DNA from: Sphingobacterium sp. UBA2700
GTDB lineage: Bacteria > Bacteroidota > Bacteroidia > Sphingobacteriales > Sphingobacteriaceae
Reading direction: 5' to 3'
DNA: 64,000 nucleotides
Assembly: GCA_002354335.1 (NCBI GenBank)
Contig: DELI01000027.1
Location: forward strand, 58,236 to 122,235
The position numbers were made by a program, and so were the translations under genes. Shown piece after piece: positions 35,968 through 43,451 of the stretch. The notes under the pieces are model-generated. The model was given only the letters and a program-made list of their open reading frames with translations. It was not told where the DNA came from and did not search any database. Positions within the stretch are counted from its first letter, which is position 1; each line of letters begins with the position of its first letter.

Positions 35968-36621
35968 ATGTCGATTCAACATAAGGAGATTGCTGCCATT
36001 CGTCAAGACTATGCGCTGAGTAGCTTAAGCGAATCGGATGTGTTAGGAAATCCCATCGAACAATTTGAGAAGTGGTTTAACGAGGCTCGCCACAGTGAAG
36101 TGGTCGAGGTCAATGCACTCGTTTTATCAACCGTTAATACCGATCTTAAACCTTCTTCTCGCGTGGTATTACTGAAGGACATCAAAGCAAACGGTTTTAG
36201 TTTTTTTACCAATTACGAAAGCCGAAAAGCGCAGGAGATGGAATTGAATCCATCGGTTAGCGCTTTGTTTTTTTGGCCGGAATTACAGCGTCAGGTGCGT
36301 ATCGAGGGCTACGTTGAAAAATTGCCAGCTACGGATTCCGACGAGTATTTCGCGTCCCGTCCGCGCGGTTCTCGCATAGGTGCAATTGCATCTCCACAGA
36401 GCCACGATTTGGTCGATCGATCAGAACTTGAGATTCGAGTGAGGGCGATTGAAGAACAATATGCTGGCAAGGATCATATTCCACGCCCGGCAAATTGGGG
36501 TGGGTATCTTCTTATACCGACGCGGGTAGAGTTTTGGCAGGGCAGAAGCAGTCGCTTGCATGATCGAATCGTGTACACTGCAGAAACCGATAAATGGACA
36601 GTAAAACGGATTGCGCCTTAA
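35968..36621 (+). CDS. pdxH: Pyridoxamine 5'-phosphate oxidase
   Basis: FMN enzyme of 217 aa that oxidises PNP or PMP to pyridoxal phosphate in vitamin B6 synthesis and salvage. Family blocks are [21 protein letters not shown] (in part, about 58-78), [12 protein letters not shown] (about 100), [11 protein letters not shown], and the C-terminal [17 protein letters not shown] signature with the active RLHDR near 195. A TAAGTTTG box lies at 35940-35947. The stop is one base before the nuoC start. Confidence 0.95.
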   Translation: MSIQHKEIAAIRQDYALSSLSESDVLGNPIEQFEKWFNEARHSEVVEVNALVLSTVNTDLKPSSRVVLLKDIKANGFSFFTNYESRKAQEMELNPSVSALFFWPELQRQVRIEGYVEKLPATDSDEYFASRPRGSRIGAIASPQSHDLVDRSELEIRVRAIEEQYAGKDHIPRPANWGGYLLIPTRVEFWQGRSSRLHDRIVYTAETDKWTVKRIAP

Positions 36622-36622
36622 C

Positions 36623-37114
36623 ATGATTGAAAAAATCCATCACGATCTTCAAAAGCATATTCATGCCGATGCGGTGCTCGAGGTACAGCAGAGCGGTTTG
36701 CAACCTGCGCTATATATTGATCCTAGCTATCTCAAGCAGGTCTGCTTGTTCTTGCGAGATACTGCGGATTATTATTTTGATCTTCTCGCTGATATTGCCG
36801 CTGTGGATTATTATCCGGCAAATTATTTCGAAGTTGTCTACCATCTCACCTCGATTCCTTACCAAAAGCAATTGGTGCTAAAGGTGAAATTGGAGAATGA
36901 GCGCCAGGCAGATGCTTTGCCCAGTTTACCTTCGGTTTCTGAAATTTGGCGCACTGCCGATTGGCATGAGCGCGAAGCCTTCGATCTCATGGGAATATAC
37001 TTTGAAGGGCATCCCGATCTGCGAAGAATTTTGATGCCTGATGATTGGCAAGGCTATCCGCTACGCAAAGATTATGAGGATCCGGAAACCTTTCACGGAA
37101 TAACAGTTAAGTAA
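36623..37114 (+). CDS. nuoC: NADH-quinone oxidoreductase subunit C
   Basis: A 163 aa 30-kDa-type subunit of complex I. The signature [20 protein letters not shown] (about 112-131) and [17 protein letters not shown] are seen. I choose the ATG at 36623, one base after the pdxH stop, rather than a TTG inside pdxH. In most complex I operons nuoA and nuoB come first; here pdxH takes their place. nuoD follows after one base. Confidence 0.93.
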   Translation: MIEKIHHDLQKHIHADAVLEVQQSGLQPALYIDPSYLKQVCLFLRDTADYYFDLLADIAAVDYYPANYFEVVYHLTSIPYQKQLVLKVKLENERQADALPSLPSVSEIWRTADWHEREAFDLMGIYFEGHPDLRRILMPDDWQGYPLRKDYEDPETFHGITVK

Positions 37115-37115
37115 G

Positions 37116-38312
37116 ATGGGGAAAGAACAATACGAAGCTGGCTTGAGGAATTACGAACAGAAGATTGCTAATGTATCCTCCCAAGAAATGGTCATCAATA
37201 TGGGGCCGCAGCACCCTTCCACGCATGGCGTCCTGCGATTAGAGCTGATTACTGACGGAGAAATCGTCAAAGATATTATCCCGCATCTAGGATACTTACA
37301 TCGCTGTTTTGATAAGCATGCTGAATCCATCAATTATACCAAGAGCATTCCTTTTACGGATAGGCTAGACTATCTAGCATCTATGAACAACAGCCATGCC
37401 TTTGTTATGGGTGTAGAACGAATGCTTGGAATAGAGCAGAAAATACCAAAGCGAATTGAATATATACGGGTCTTAGTATGCGAACTTAACCGTATCGCAT
37501 CTCATTTGATTGCCATCGGAACCTATGGTATCGATATTGGTGCCTTTACACCATTTATGTGGTGCTTTCGCGATCGCGAACATATCATGAATATGTTGGA
37601 ATGGGCATCCGGATCCAGAATGCTATATAACTATATTTGGATCGGAGGACTGTTTTACGATGTTCCCGTTAATTTCGAAGCACGTTGTCAGGAATTTATA
37701 GACTATTTCAAGCCTAAGTTAGTCGAATTGGATGACCTGCTCTCCAATAATCAAATTTTTATTTCCCGGACGGCCAATATTGGGGTGTTGCCAGCGGATG
37801 TGGCAATCAATTATGGTTGCACCGGTCCAATGCTTCGTGCTTCCGGCGTAAAGTGGGACCTTAGAAGGGTAGATGCTTATTCTGTATATCCGGAAATAGA
37901 CTTTGAAATCCCTGTCGGAAAAGGGGAGATGGGAAAACTAGGCGATTGTTGGGATCGTTATAAAGTACGCGTCGATGAGATCAAAGAGTCTGTAAAGATT
38001 ATTGAGCAATGTATTACTCGATTAGAAACTGATTTTAAACGGACAACAGATTTTGATCCCCGCGCGTTGGTTCCGAAGAAAGTAAACCTAAAAGCGCAAG
38101 ACTACTATGTTCGCGCAGAAAACCCCAAAGGAGAGCTCGGGTTTTATTTCGTAACAGCAGAAAAAACAGATATTCCAATACGCGTAAAAGCAAGAGGACC
38201 AAGTTTTAACAACCTTTCAGTCCTGCCTGAACTGGGAAAAGGGGTGCTCATTGCTGATTTAATAGCAATATTAGGATCAATCGATATTGTGCTTGGTGAA
38301 GTCGACAGATAG
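37116..38312 (+). CDS. nuoD: NADH-quinone oxidoreductase subunit D
   Basis: A 398 aa 49-kDa subunit that helps form the quinone pocket of complex I. The N-terminal [30 protein letters not shown], and [15 protein letters not shown] blocks and the C-terminal [12 protein letters not shown] ending are all canonical, so the gene is complete. The expected next gene, nuoE, is not present. Instead the prophage integrase region starts within 40-70 bases. Confidence 0.95.
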   Translation: MGKEQYEAGLRNYEQKIANVSSQEMVINMGPQHPSTHGVLRLELITDGEIVKDIIPHLGYLHRCFDKHAESINYTKSIPFTDRLDYLASMNNSHAFVMGVERMLGIEQKIPKRIEYIRVLVCELNRIASHLIAIGTYGIDIGAFTPFMWCFRDREHIMNMLEWASGSRMLYNYIWIGGLFYDVPVNFEARCQEFIDYFKPKLVELDDLLSNNQIFISRTANIGVLPADVAINYGCTGPMLRASGVKWDLRRVDAYSVYPEIDFEIPVGKGEMGKLGDCWDRYKVRVDEIKESVKIIEQCITRLETDFKRTTDFDPRALVPKKVNLKAQDYYVRAENPKGELGFYFVTAEKTDIPIRVKARGPSFNNLSVLPELGKGVLIADLIAILGSIDIVLGEVDR

Positions 38313-38351
38313 ATAAAACATGCAAAAACATGCAAAATTATTTGAACAGTA

Positions 38352-38452
38352 TTAGAAAAATTTCTATATTTGCTGTCTCATAATTTAAGTTTATAATTGG
38401 TTAAAAAAAGTGCGTTTGAAAATGTTGCCAGACAGAAGTAAAACGCACTTTA
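38352..38452 (+). promoter_or_regulatory. Promoter-leader-hairpin unit 1, ahead of int
   Basis: A palindrome TAGAAAAATTTCTA (38353-38366) runs into the -7 box TATATTTG (38366-38373). Six bases later begins CATAATTTAAGTTTATAATT (from 38379), then GGTTA, then an 11-base-stem hairpin (AAAGTGCGTTT / AAACGCACTTT, 38407-38451) with a T-rich end. The predicted transcript would be only about 75 bases. It may be an attenuated leader for int or a small RNA. Confidence 0.5.
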
Positions 38453-38551
38453 TTTCACTTAAATAAAGATTTCACCAATATTTTACAACGATGCTCTTAC
38501 TAAAATAGGGGCAAAAAATACAACATTTTTACTGATAGTTTACTGAAAATT

Positions 38552-39823
38552 ATGGCTACAATAAAACCGGTAGTTAGAAAGACCAATAAAAGAACCGACG
38601 GAACCTGGAGGGTGTCATACCGCCTTTACCATGGTAAAATCCTATATATTCCAACAACTCACTACGTAGGGCCGGATAGCATCGATAAAGATACTGACGA
38701 GATAAAGGAAGAATTTGTCACTAATTACATCGCGGAAGAGCTCAAGACTTTACGGAAAAATATTAGTCAACTTGGGCGCAAGATTGATTTAATGAGCTGT
38801 GAGAAACTAAGAGAGTATCTCGTTAAAACCGATGATACGATGGATTTCTTCAAATTTTCAACCCTTTACATCGGAAAAATCGTCGACAAAAAGAGCGAAA
38901 GTTCAAAGGTTACTTACACGGCTGTAATTAATAACCTTAAATTATACCACAAATTCGACGAGTTATCACCGCTTGAAATAACGGAGCATTTTGTTGCTGA
39001 TTTCGAATACTTCCTTCTGTATGACAAGCAGAATCCCGTAAAGCCATCAACTGTCAATATCTATATTCAACTCTTCAAAAAAATGTTTAAGGAGATGAAG
39101 AAGAAGTTCAATAACGCCGCCATAGGTGATATTAAAATTCCTCATGATCCGTTTGAGGGATGGGAACGATTGAAGAAGAATAAAGTAAGAAGCCGGGAGC
39201 TTGATATTGACATGATACGGAAAATTCGGGACATAGAGACAAAGATCAATAAAACGGACAAGAGAATAGGGCAAGATTGCTTTATGCTCATATTTATGAT
39301 GCTCGGAATGAACTTAAAAGATATCTGGAACAATATACCTAATCTTGAAGATGATGCGCTTAGAATCGATTATAATAGGTCCAAAACGAAAGGCCGGAGA
39401 GTAGACGAAGCATTTATAAGCGTAGCGATACCGGAAGAAGCAAAGCCATATATCAGAAGTGTAAAGGAATTTCTTAAACGTAAGAACTATACAACCTACA
39501 ATTCTTTCTATCACGCAGTGAAAACAAAGCTTGTGGTAATCGGCAACGAATTAGGGATCAACAGCCTGGGGACCTATCATGCCCGGCATTCTTTCTCCAA
39601 TATAGCGGTTAACGATTTGGGTGTAGATTACTATCACATCTCATTAGCACTAAATCACATCGATGGATTGAACAGTTCTACACGTCACTATATAAAACCA
39701 AACTGGACGTTTATTGATAATGCGCAGCGTAAAGTGATAGATTACCTCTATGCAGATCAAAAGAACGAAACTAAGCCGGTCGGGAATATTTTTAGCAATA
39801 TTAATTTGAAACCGCTTAAATAA
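38552..39823 (+). CDS. int: Tyrosine integrase of the prophage
   Basis: Site-specific recombinase of 423 aa with an N-terminal arm-type DNA-binding part (TWRVSYRLYHGKILYIPTTH), a SAM-like core-binding domain (about 100-200) and a catalytic domain from about 220. The box II pattern is YHARHSFSNIAV (about 348), then LNHIDGLNSSTRHYI with the nucleophilic tyrosine near 383. The expected first catalytic arginine is replaced: the box I region reads LGMNLKDIW, as in some Bacteroidota integrases. It is ahead of the cargo and late genes and presumably catalyses integration near nuoD. Confidence 0.88.
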   Translation: MATIKPVVRKTNKRTDGTWRVSYRLYHGKILYIPTTHYVGPDSIDKDTDEIKEEFVTNYIAEELKTLRKNISQLGRKIDLMSCEKLREYLVKTDDTMDFFKFSTLYIGKIVDKKSESSKVTYTAVINNLKLYHKFDELSPLEITEHFVADFEYFLLYDKQNPVKPSTVNIYIQLFKKMFKEMKKKFNNAAIGDIKIPHDPFEGWERLKKNKVRSRELDIDMIRKIRDIETKINKTDKRIGQDCFMLIFMMLGMNLKDIWNNIPNLEDDALRIDYNRSKTKGRRVDEAFISVAIPEEAKPYIRSVKEFLKRKNYTTYNSFYHAVKTKLVVIGNELGINSLGTYHARHSFSNIAVNDLGVDYYHISLALNHIDGLNSSTRHYIKPNWTFIDNAQRKVIDYLYADQKNETKPVGNIFSNINLKPLK

Positions 39824-39915
39824 CTAAAAATATTAGTATATTTGAACTATCGCATATTTAAGTATATCCATATAAGGGAGATAACAGGATAGGTGCGGAT
39901 CTCCCTTATTTAATT
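39823..39915 (+). promoter_or_regulatory. Operator-like palindrome, promoter and hairpin unit 2
   Basis: The palindrome ACTAAAAATATTAGT (39823-39837) sits directly on the -7 box TATATTTG (39837-39844). Downstream lies CATATTTAAGTATATCC, similar to the leader of unit 1, then a hairpin ATAAGGGAGAT / ATCTCCCTTAT (39872-39909) with a T-rich end. The hairpin can also end int transcription. The same 15-base palindrome occurs at 63162-63176. Confidence 0.5.
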
Positions 39916-39985
39916 TGTCTTTTCATAATTTAGGTTTATAATTGGTTAGTAGGAATCCTCTATCGCTCGGTAGGGGATTTTTCCA
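39916..39985 (+). promoter_or_regulatory. Promoter-leader-hairpin unit 3
   Basis: From 39923 a 26-base stretch repeats the leader of unit 1 with one change (CATAATTTAGGTTTATAATT then GGTTA), again six bases behind a TTTG. A hairpin AATCCTCTA / TAGGGGATT (39954-39979) with five T follows. It therefore has the same plan as the unit ahead of int. Confidence 0.45.
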
Positions 39986-40031
39986 TGCCTTAAAACCAAC
40001 AAAACCCTCCAACAATTGTTATCTCTACGAT

Positions 40032-40256
40032 ATGAGACAAACAATTACATCCACACTGACAATACCCAAATGCATCATGGATGATGAGGATGGGTTCTTA
40101 TACGTACATAGAAAGATAGAAGGTATCGCTGAAACTTTGAAGAAAGAGTATGGCTATCCAGCGCTGCGCTATGTTGATCACGACTTAGAAGACGGCTTCT
40201 ACTTCGGATTCGATGGTGAAAACTTACATTATGTGGTTACTTATGAGGTGGGGTGA
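40032..40256 (+). CDS. Small hypothetical prophage protein
   Basis: A 74 aa protein (MRQTITSTLTIPKC start) with no signal peptide or membrane segment. It contains EGIAETLKKEYGYPALRYVD and an aromatic C-terminus. Similar short proteins are unknown to me. The ATG at 40032 is preferred over an in-frame TTG at 39942 that lies inside the preceding hairpin unit. It may be the gene served by unit 3. Confidence 0.55.
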   Translation: MRQTITSTLTIPKCIMDDEDGFLYVHRKIEGIAETLKKEYGYPALRYVDHDLEDGFYFGFDGENLHYVVTYEVG

Positions 40257-40331
40257 TATCTACAACTTGCGAGATGAAAACATTATTATTGAAATATAAA
40301 TCCTAATTTCGCTGGACCAAATCAGTACGAT

Positions 40332-40700
40332 ATGAAAATTATACTTCTTTTGCTATCGCTCGGACTTCTAATGGCCTTCTCATCGTGTCAAAAAGAGGAT
40401 GATATTAAAGACAATACCAGCGATGACAATTATTACGTGAGATACGAAATAACTGGAGATGGCCCATACGGGTATTTCAGTAATTGGTCAGTAACTACTC
40501 CTGGATCAATGTACACTAAAAGTGGTTATCAGACTAGATCCTGGAGCCAGACCTATGGCCCCGTTTCTAAAGGGTTTACGTGTTCGGTAAGCGTTGAATC
40601 AGGTTCTCCAACTATTAAAATTCTAATCTCTAAGAATGATGAACCATTTGCACTTAAAGTTTCGACGACAGGTAGCAGCGCATCATATACAGTAAAATAG
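40332..40700 (+). CDS. Small prophage lipoprotein
   Basis: A 122 aa lipoprotein with cysteine 19 (FSSC) followed by an acidic linker (QKEDDIKDNTSDD) and a beta-rich domain of about 85 residues. Cargo lipoproteins of prophages often change the cell surface, for example to block superinfection, but nothing in the sequence shows this directly. It is 75 bases behind the 74 aa gene. Confidence 0.65.
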   Translation: MKIILLLLSLGLLMAFSSCQKEDDIKDNTSDDNYYVRYEITGDGPYGYFSNWSVTTPGSMYTKSGYQTRSWSQTYGPVSKGFTCSVSVESGSPTIKILISKNDEPFALKVSTTGSSASYTVK

Positions 40701-41129
40701 CATAATAAGTACGCTCGTCTGTTACAAAAGATACTTTTAGATACATTCAGATACAATTATTTCAAAAATGTTGCAAATTATTTTAAAGCGTTTTAAACAA
40801 TTTATTTGTACGTGAGACACAAACCGTTATTAAGACGGAGTTGTTCAAGTGTGAGCTCTTAAAGATGGCTCTATTGAAGATGTAGTTGTTGATGTGGTAA
40901 CTGTAGAGGTTGCAGTTGGCTTTTTAGCACCTAATAGAGTAATAGTTATTTTTGTTGGTAATGTTGTTGGAGATCCTCAAAATATTGCTAAGTTTGGTGA
41001 AGATGTGAGTGTGTTTACAAAATATATCTCATTATCCAAAATTATTTTGACACAACTTTTACACGTTGAAATTAAACCATTGGCGTGAATGTTGTGTCTT
41101 TAACCTGGAATACTAAATAAATATTAAAT
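40701..41129. other. Spacer with a possible gene remnant
   Basis: A 429-base region without a clear gene. One plus frame (about 40857-41088) can be read as KDGSIEDVVVDVVTVEVAVG onward with only a GTG start and an unusually valine-rich composition. It may be a gene remnant. No RNA gene or organised repeat is seen. Confidence 0.3.
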
Positions 41130-41693
41130 ATGATTGCTTCTTATAACATAAATCAACTTCTCGAAAATGAAGATGGCGGAGTAAATCCTATTAAATTCTA
41201 TAGCTTTATTAAGTCTTTAAATTCTTTCGCAGGTTTTATTGGTGCTTATCTGTTTGTTCCTTTTGGATATGGAGTCGGTGGTATTGTGTTATTTAGAATT
41301 AAAAGGCAAAAGAAAGAAATAAAAAAGCAAGCACAACTTTTAATTAATAATGTGTCTAATTTAGAATTACAAAGTATAAGGAATATACATTTAAAAGTAG
41401 AGCAATTAAATCGTAAATCTCAACTTGCATTAAAAGAAAACTCAAATAACGAGGAAACGCCTACATTTTACAGAACTCTATTTAGATCAATTGATAAAGA
41501 GATTGAAGAATATATAGATTTAATGAATAGTTTAGAAAACACATTAAAAAATGCTGCTTACCCTAACATTATTCAAGATCTTTCAAAAGATGATTATGAA
41601 AGATTAAAAAATTGCTACAACAATATTGATACTTCAGGATGGGATAATGAGGAGTTAGATGTTTATGAAGATTATTATGTATTAAATAAATAA
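41130..41693 (+). CDS. Membrane-anchored coiled-coil protein next to a MazF-like toxin
   Basis: A 187 aa protein with one membrane-type segment (FAGFIGAYLFVPFGYGVGGIV, in part, about 31-50) followed by a basic stretch (FRIKRQKKEIKKQ) and long charged helices to about 150. It does not look like a usual antitoxin (no DNA-binding fold). It ends 3 bases ahead of the MazF/PemK-like gene and is more AT-rich than the late genes, suggesting separately acquired cargo. The pair may be a toxin with an unusual partner. Confidence 0.6.
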   Translation: MIASYNINQLLENEDGGVNPIKFYSFIKSLNSFAGFIGAYLFVPFGYGVGGIVLFRIKRQKKEIKKQAQLLINNVSNLELQSIRNIHLKVEQLNRKSQLALKENSNNEETPTFYRTLFRSIDKEIEEYIDLMNSLENTLKNAAYPNIIQDLSKDDYERLKNCYNNIDTSGWDNEELDVYEDYYVLNK

Positions 41694-41696
41694 CAA

Positions 41697-42020
41697 TTGA
41701 GCTCTGGTTACAACTTAGGGGATGTTGTGTTAGTTCAATTCCCGTTTTCAGATAATCCTCAGAAATCCAAATTAAGGCCAGCTGTAATAATTGAAATAAA
41801 TGATATCCCATTATTTTTATTGGTTCAGATAACAGGAACTAATAAAACAGGCAAATGTGAGGGGAGATGGGTAATATCAACAGCGGACGATGGTCAAATG
41901 ATGGGTTTATTAAAAGATAGTTTTCTTAATTACAGTAATTTTGTAGAATTACCAATAGAGTTTATTTATCGTAAAATAGGAGTTTGTCCCTACATCGAAG
42001 AAATTAAAAGATATTTATAA
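41697..42020 (+). CDS. MazF/PemK-family toxin-like endoribonuclease
   Basis: A 107 aa protein starting at a TTG. The N-terminal YNLGDVVLVQFPFSDNPQKSKLRPAVII matches the PemK/MazF fold start (GDVVLVxFPF...KxRPAVVI, split here as GDVVLVQFPF and KLRPAVII), and the SFLNYSNFVELPIEF and IGVCPYIEEIKRYL ends fit as well. MazF toxins cut mRNA at short motifs. A strong terminator directly follows. No classical antitoxin is next to it. Confidence 0.78.
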   Translation: MSSGYNLGDVVLVQFPFSDNPQKSKLRPAVIIEINDIPLFLLVQITGTNKTGKCEGRWVISTADDGQMMGLLKDSFLNYSNFVELPIEFIYRKIGVCPYIEEIKRYL

Positions 42021-42047
42021 CCCCCTCCATCCCGAGGGGATTTTTGT
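42020..42047 (+). terminator. Terminator of the MazF-like unit
   Basis: Hairpin CCCCTC / GAGGGG with a 6-base loop and a T-run, directly overlapping the toxin gene stop region. Confidence 0.75.
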
Positions 42048-42076
42048 TTTCGGATTTTCAATCAGTATCACCCTTA

Positions 42077-42475
42077 TTATTGATCAACTTCAAATTCATA
42101 GGTGTTTCCGTCTTCATCAATACCTTCCATTACTCCCCAATCAACCCACTCAACATCCACATATTTCTCGTTACCACTTTCATCTGTAATGTAGCCACTT
42201 CCATATTTACCAGATATATCAATGTTGCCTTCACAGAAATTTCCTTCACTATCATACCCATTGATGTCGTAATTATATGAGTAATCGTCCGATTCTCCTG
42301 TTCTAAATTCGTACTTATAATTTGGATCAACATGATGATTGTTTTCACTGTTAACATCGGTATTGGGGCGCTGTTCTTCCATTAAATGTCGAACACTGTC
42401 TTGGGAACTATCTCTTGATCCACTTTTGCAGCCCAGAAAAAAACATATCGTAAAAAAGAATAATAAGTACTTCAT
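42077..42475 (-). CDS. Small acidic prophage lipoprotein
   Basis: A 132 aa lipoprotein with cysteine 16 (FFLGC) and a very acidic, tyrosine- and glycine-rich mature part (GYDSEGNFCEGNIDIS, DVEWVDWGVMEGIDEDG). Its sequence is not of a family I can name. It is on the minus strand, opposite the structural genes, as expected for a gene expressed in the lysogen. Surface modification is possible but unproven. Confidence 0.65.
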   Translation of the reverse strand: MKYLLFFFTICFFLGCKSGSRDSSQDSVRHLMEEQRPNTDVNSENNHHVDPNYKYEFRTGESDDYSYNYDINGYDSEGNFCEGNIDISGKYGSGYITDESGNEKYVDVEWVDWGVMEGIDEDGNTYEFEVDQ

Positions 42476-42647
42476 TGTTAGTTGGTTTGGAAAACAAAAA
42501 TAGGAATAAATATTAAAATGTCGGGAAATGAATCGATTTATTTCACCCTTGGCAACACTGGTCCGCAGCGTTCGTCGATTAGGGAGCGTTTCGTGGGCGG
42601 GTCTGGTCAGAGACAGTCCTCCTCGAAGCCCATAAGGACGATTAACA

Positions 42648-42851
42648 CTATTTACACCTGCAAAATGACCTATCTACATACGTTTTGTTATTATTCTTGT
42701 TAATATAATAGCAGCCGCCCCTTGGGCCTTCATATAACACCTTTCCTTTATAGGTGCATTTTGTTTTGGTTTGATAGGCTATAAAGTTACCTTCATATGC
42801 ATATCCGTTAGTAAACATAAGAACAATAAGGAGAAAAAGAAATTTCTTCAT
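42648..42851 (-). CDS. Small secreted protein with PBCV basic-adaptor-like motif
   Basis: A 67 aa protein with a signal peptide (MKKFLFLLIVLMFTNGYA) and a C-terminal GPRGGCYYINKNNNKTYVD motif, which resembles the short PBCV-specific basic adaptor domain and similar motifs in many secreted Bacteroidota proteins. The two cysteines (GGC and SFC) may form a disulfide. I start at 42851 because it gives a clean leader; a longer frame from 42890 begins in the regulatory region ahead of terS. Confidence 0.6.
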   Translation of the reverse strand: MKKFLFLLIVLMFTNGYAYEGNFIAYQTKTKCTYKGKVLYEGPRGGCYYINKNNNKTYVDRSFCRCK

Positions 42852-42897
42852 AATAAGTGGTTTTTCCAAATATACAAAATACTCTAACAATCTGATT

Positions 42898-42977
42898 TGC
42901 TATGATTTTTAGCATTTGTTTGGTGGCTAAATATTTTTAGCTTAGTTTTGTTATTATTTTTAGCAAAATTTTAGCAA
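42898..42977 (+). promoter_or_regulatory. TTAGC repeat cluster with terS promoter
   Basis: Five exact copies of TTAGC or GCTAA (42909, 42926, 42937, 42960, 42971) and one imperfect copy (42898) fall within 78 bases with spacings of about 11 or multiples of it. Inside is a good promoter, TTTG (42919-42922), 20 bases, TAGTTTTG (42943-42950). The predicted start is near 42957 and the terS GTG is at 42978. A similar cluster lies at 47258-47359. Confidence 0.6.
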
Positions 42978-43451
42978 GTGGCAAACCCTAGAGAATTATC
43001 AGACGACGAAAAGAAACAGGTACTAGAATACGTGCTTGAGGAAATAGCTTTGTCTAGTATCTCATTAAGGAAAGCTACCCGAATAGCACTAGGGCATTTC
43101 AAGTTAGACAGCTTAGACCATACAACAGTATTAAAGTGGATTGATCACTTTGATTATCATCACCATTACGCGAGCGCGCGCGAGACCAGAGCAGAAAACA
43201 TCTTCGAGGAAATAATGGATATCGTCGATTGCGAAGATCACGACATGACCGTCGATGAAAACGGCAACCCAAGAGTTAACCACGATGTTATCCAACGTGA
43301 CCGGTTAAGAGTAGACGCTCGTAAATGGATGTTAGGGAAGATGCAGCCGAAGAAATACGGTGATAAATTGGATGTTACTAGTGACGGTGAGAAGATCTCT
43401 ACAACGATAATCAACCTCGGTAGTGGAGTAAAACCACAGGAGGATGAATGA
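42978..43451 (+). CDS. terS: Terminase small subunit
   Basis: A 157 aa protein starting at GTG, with an N-terminal helix-turn-helix-like region (SSISLRKATRIALGHF, about 31-46) and the typical C-terminal QRDRLRVDARKWMLGKMQPKKYG segment (in part) of Sf6-type small terminases. It selects phage DNA for packaging and feeds it to the large subunit. Its stop overlaps the terL start (ATGA). The TTAGC cluster directly ahead of it is a candidate recognition or control site. Confidence 0.85.
   Translation: MANPRELSDDEKKQVLEYVLEEIALSSISLRKATRIALGHFKLDSLDHTTVLKWIDHFDYHHHYASARETRAENIFEEIMDIVDCEDHDMTVDENGNPRVNHDVIQRDRLRVDARKWMLGKMQPKKYGDKLDVTSDGEKISTTIINLGSGVKPQEDE

Noticed and set aside
38378..39948. The 26-base direct repeats as the attachment sites of the whole prophage
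   Set aside because: They enclose only the integrase gene, while the phage genes continue to the right; they also have the layout of a promoter leader.
40894..41088. A 64 aa valine-rich frame beginning with GTG
   Set aside because: Odd composition, no good ribosome site and no family; described only as a possible remnant.
42518..42703. A plus-strand 61 aa frame with a GC-rich, serine/arginine-rich middle
   Set aside because: It overlaps the end of a better-supported minus-strand gene, has no recognised motif, and its tail is simply the complement of that gene.
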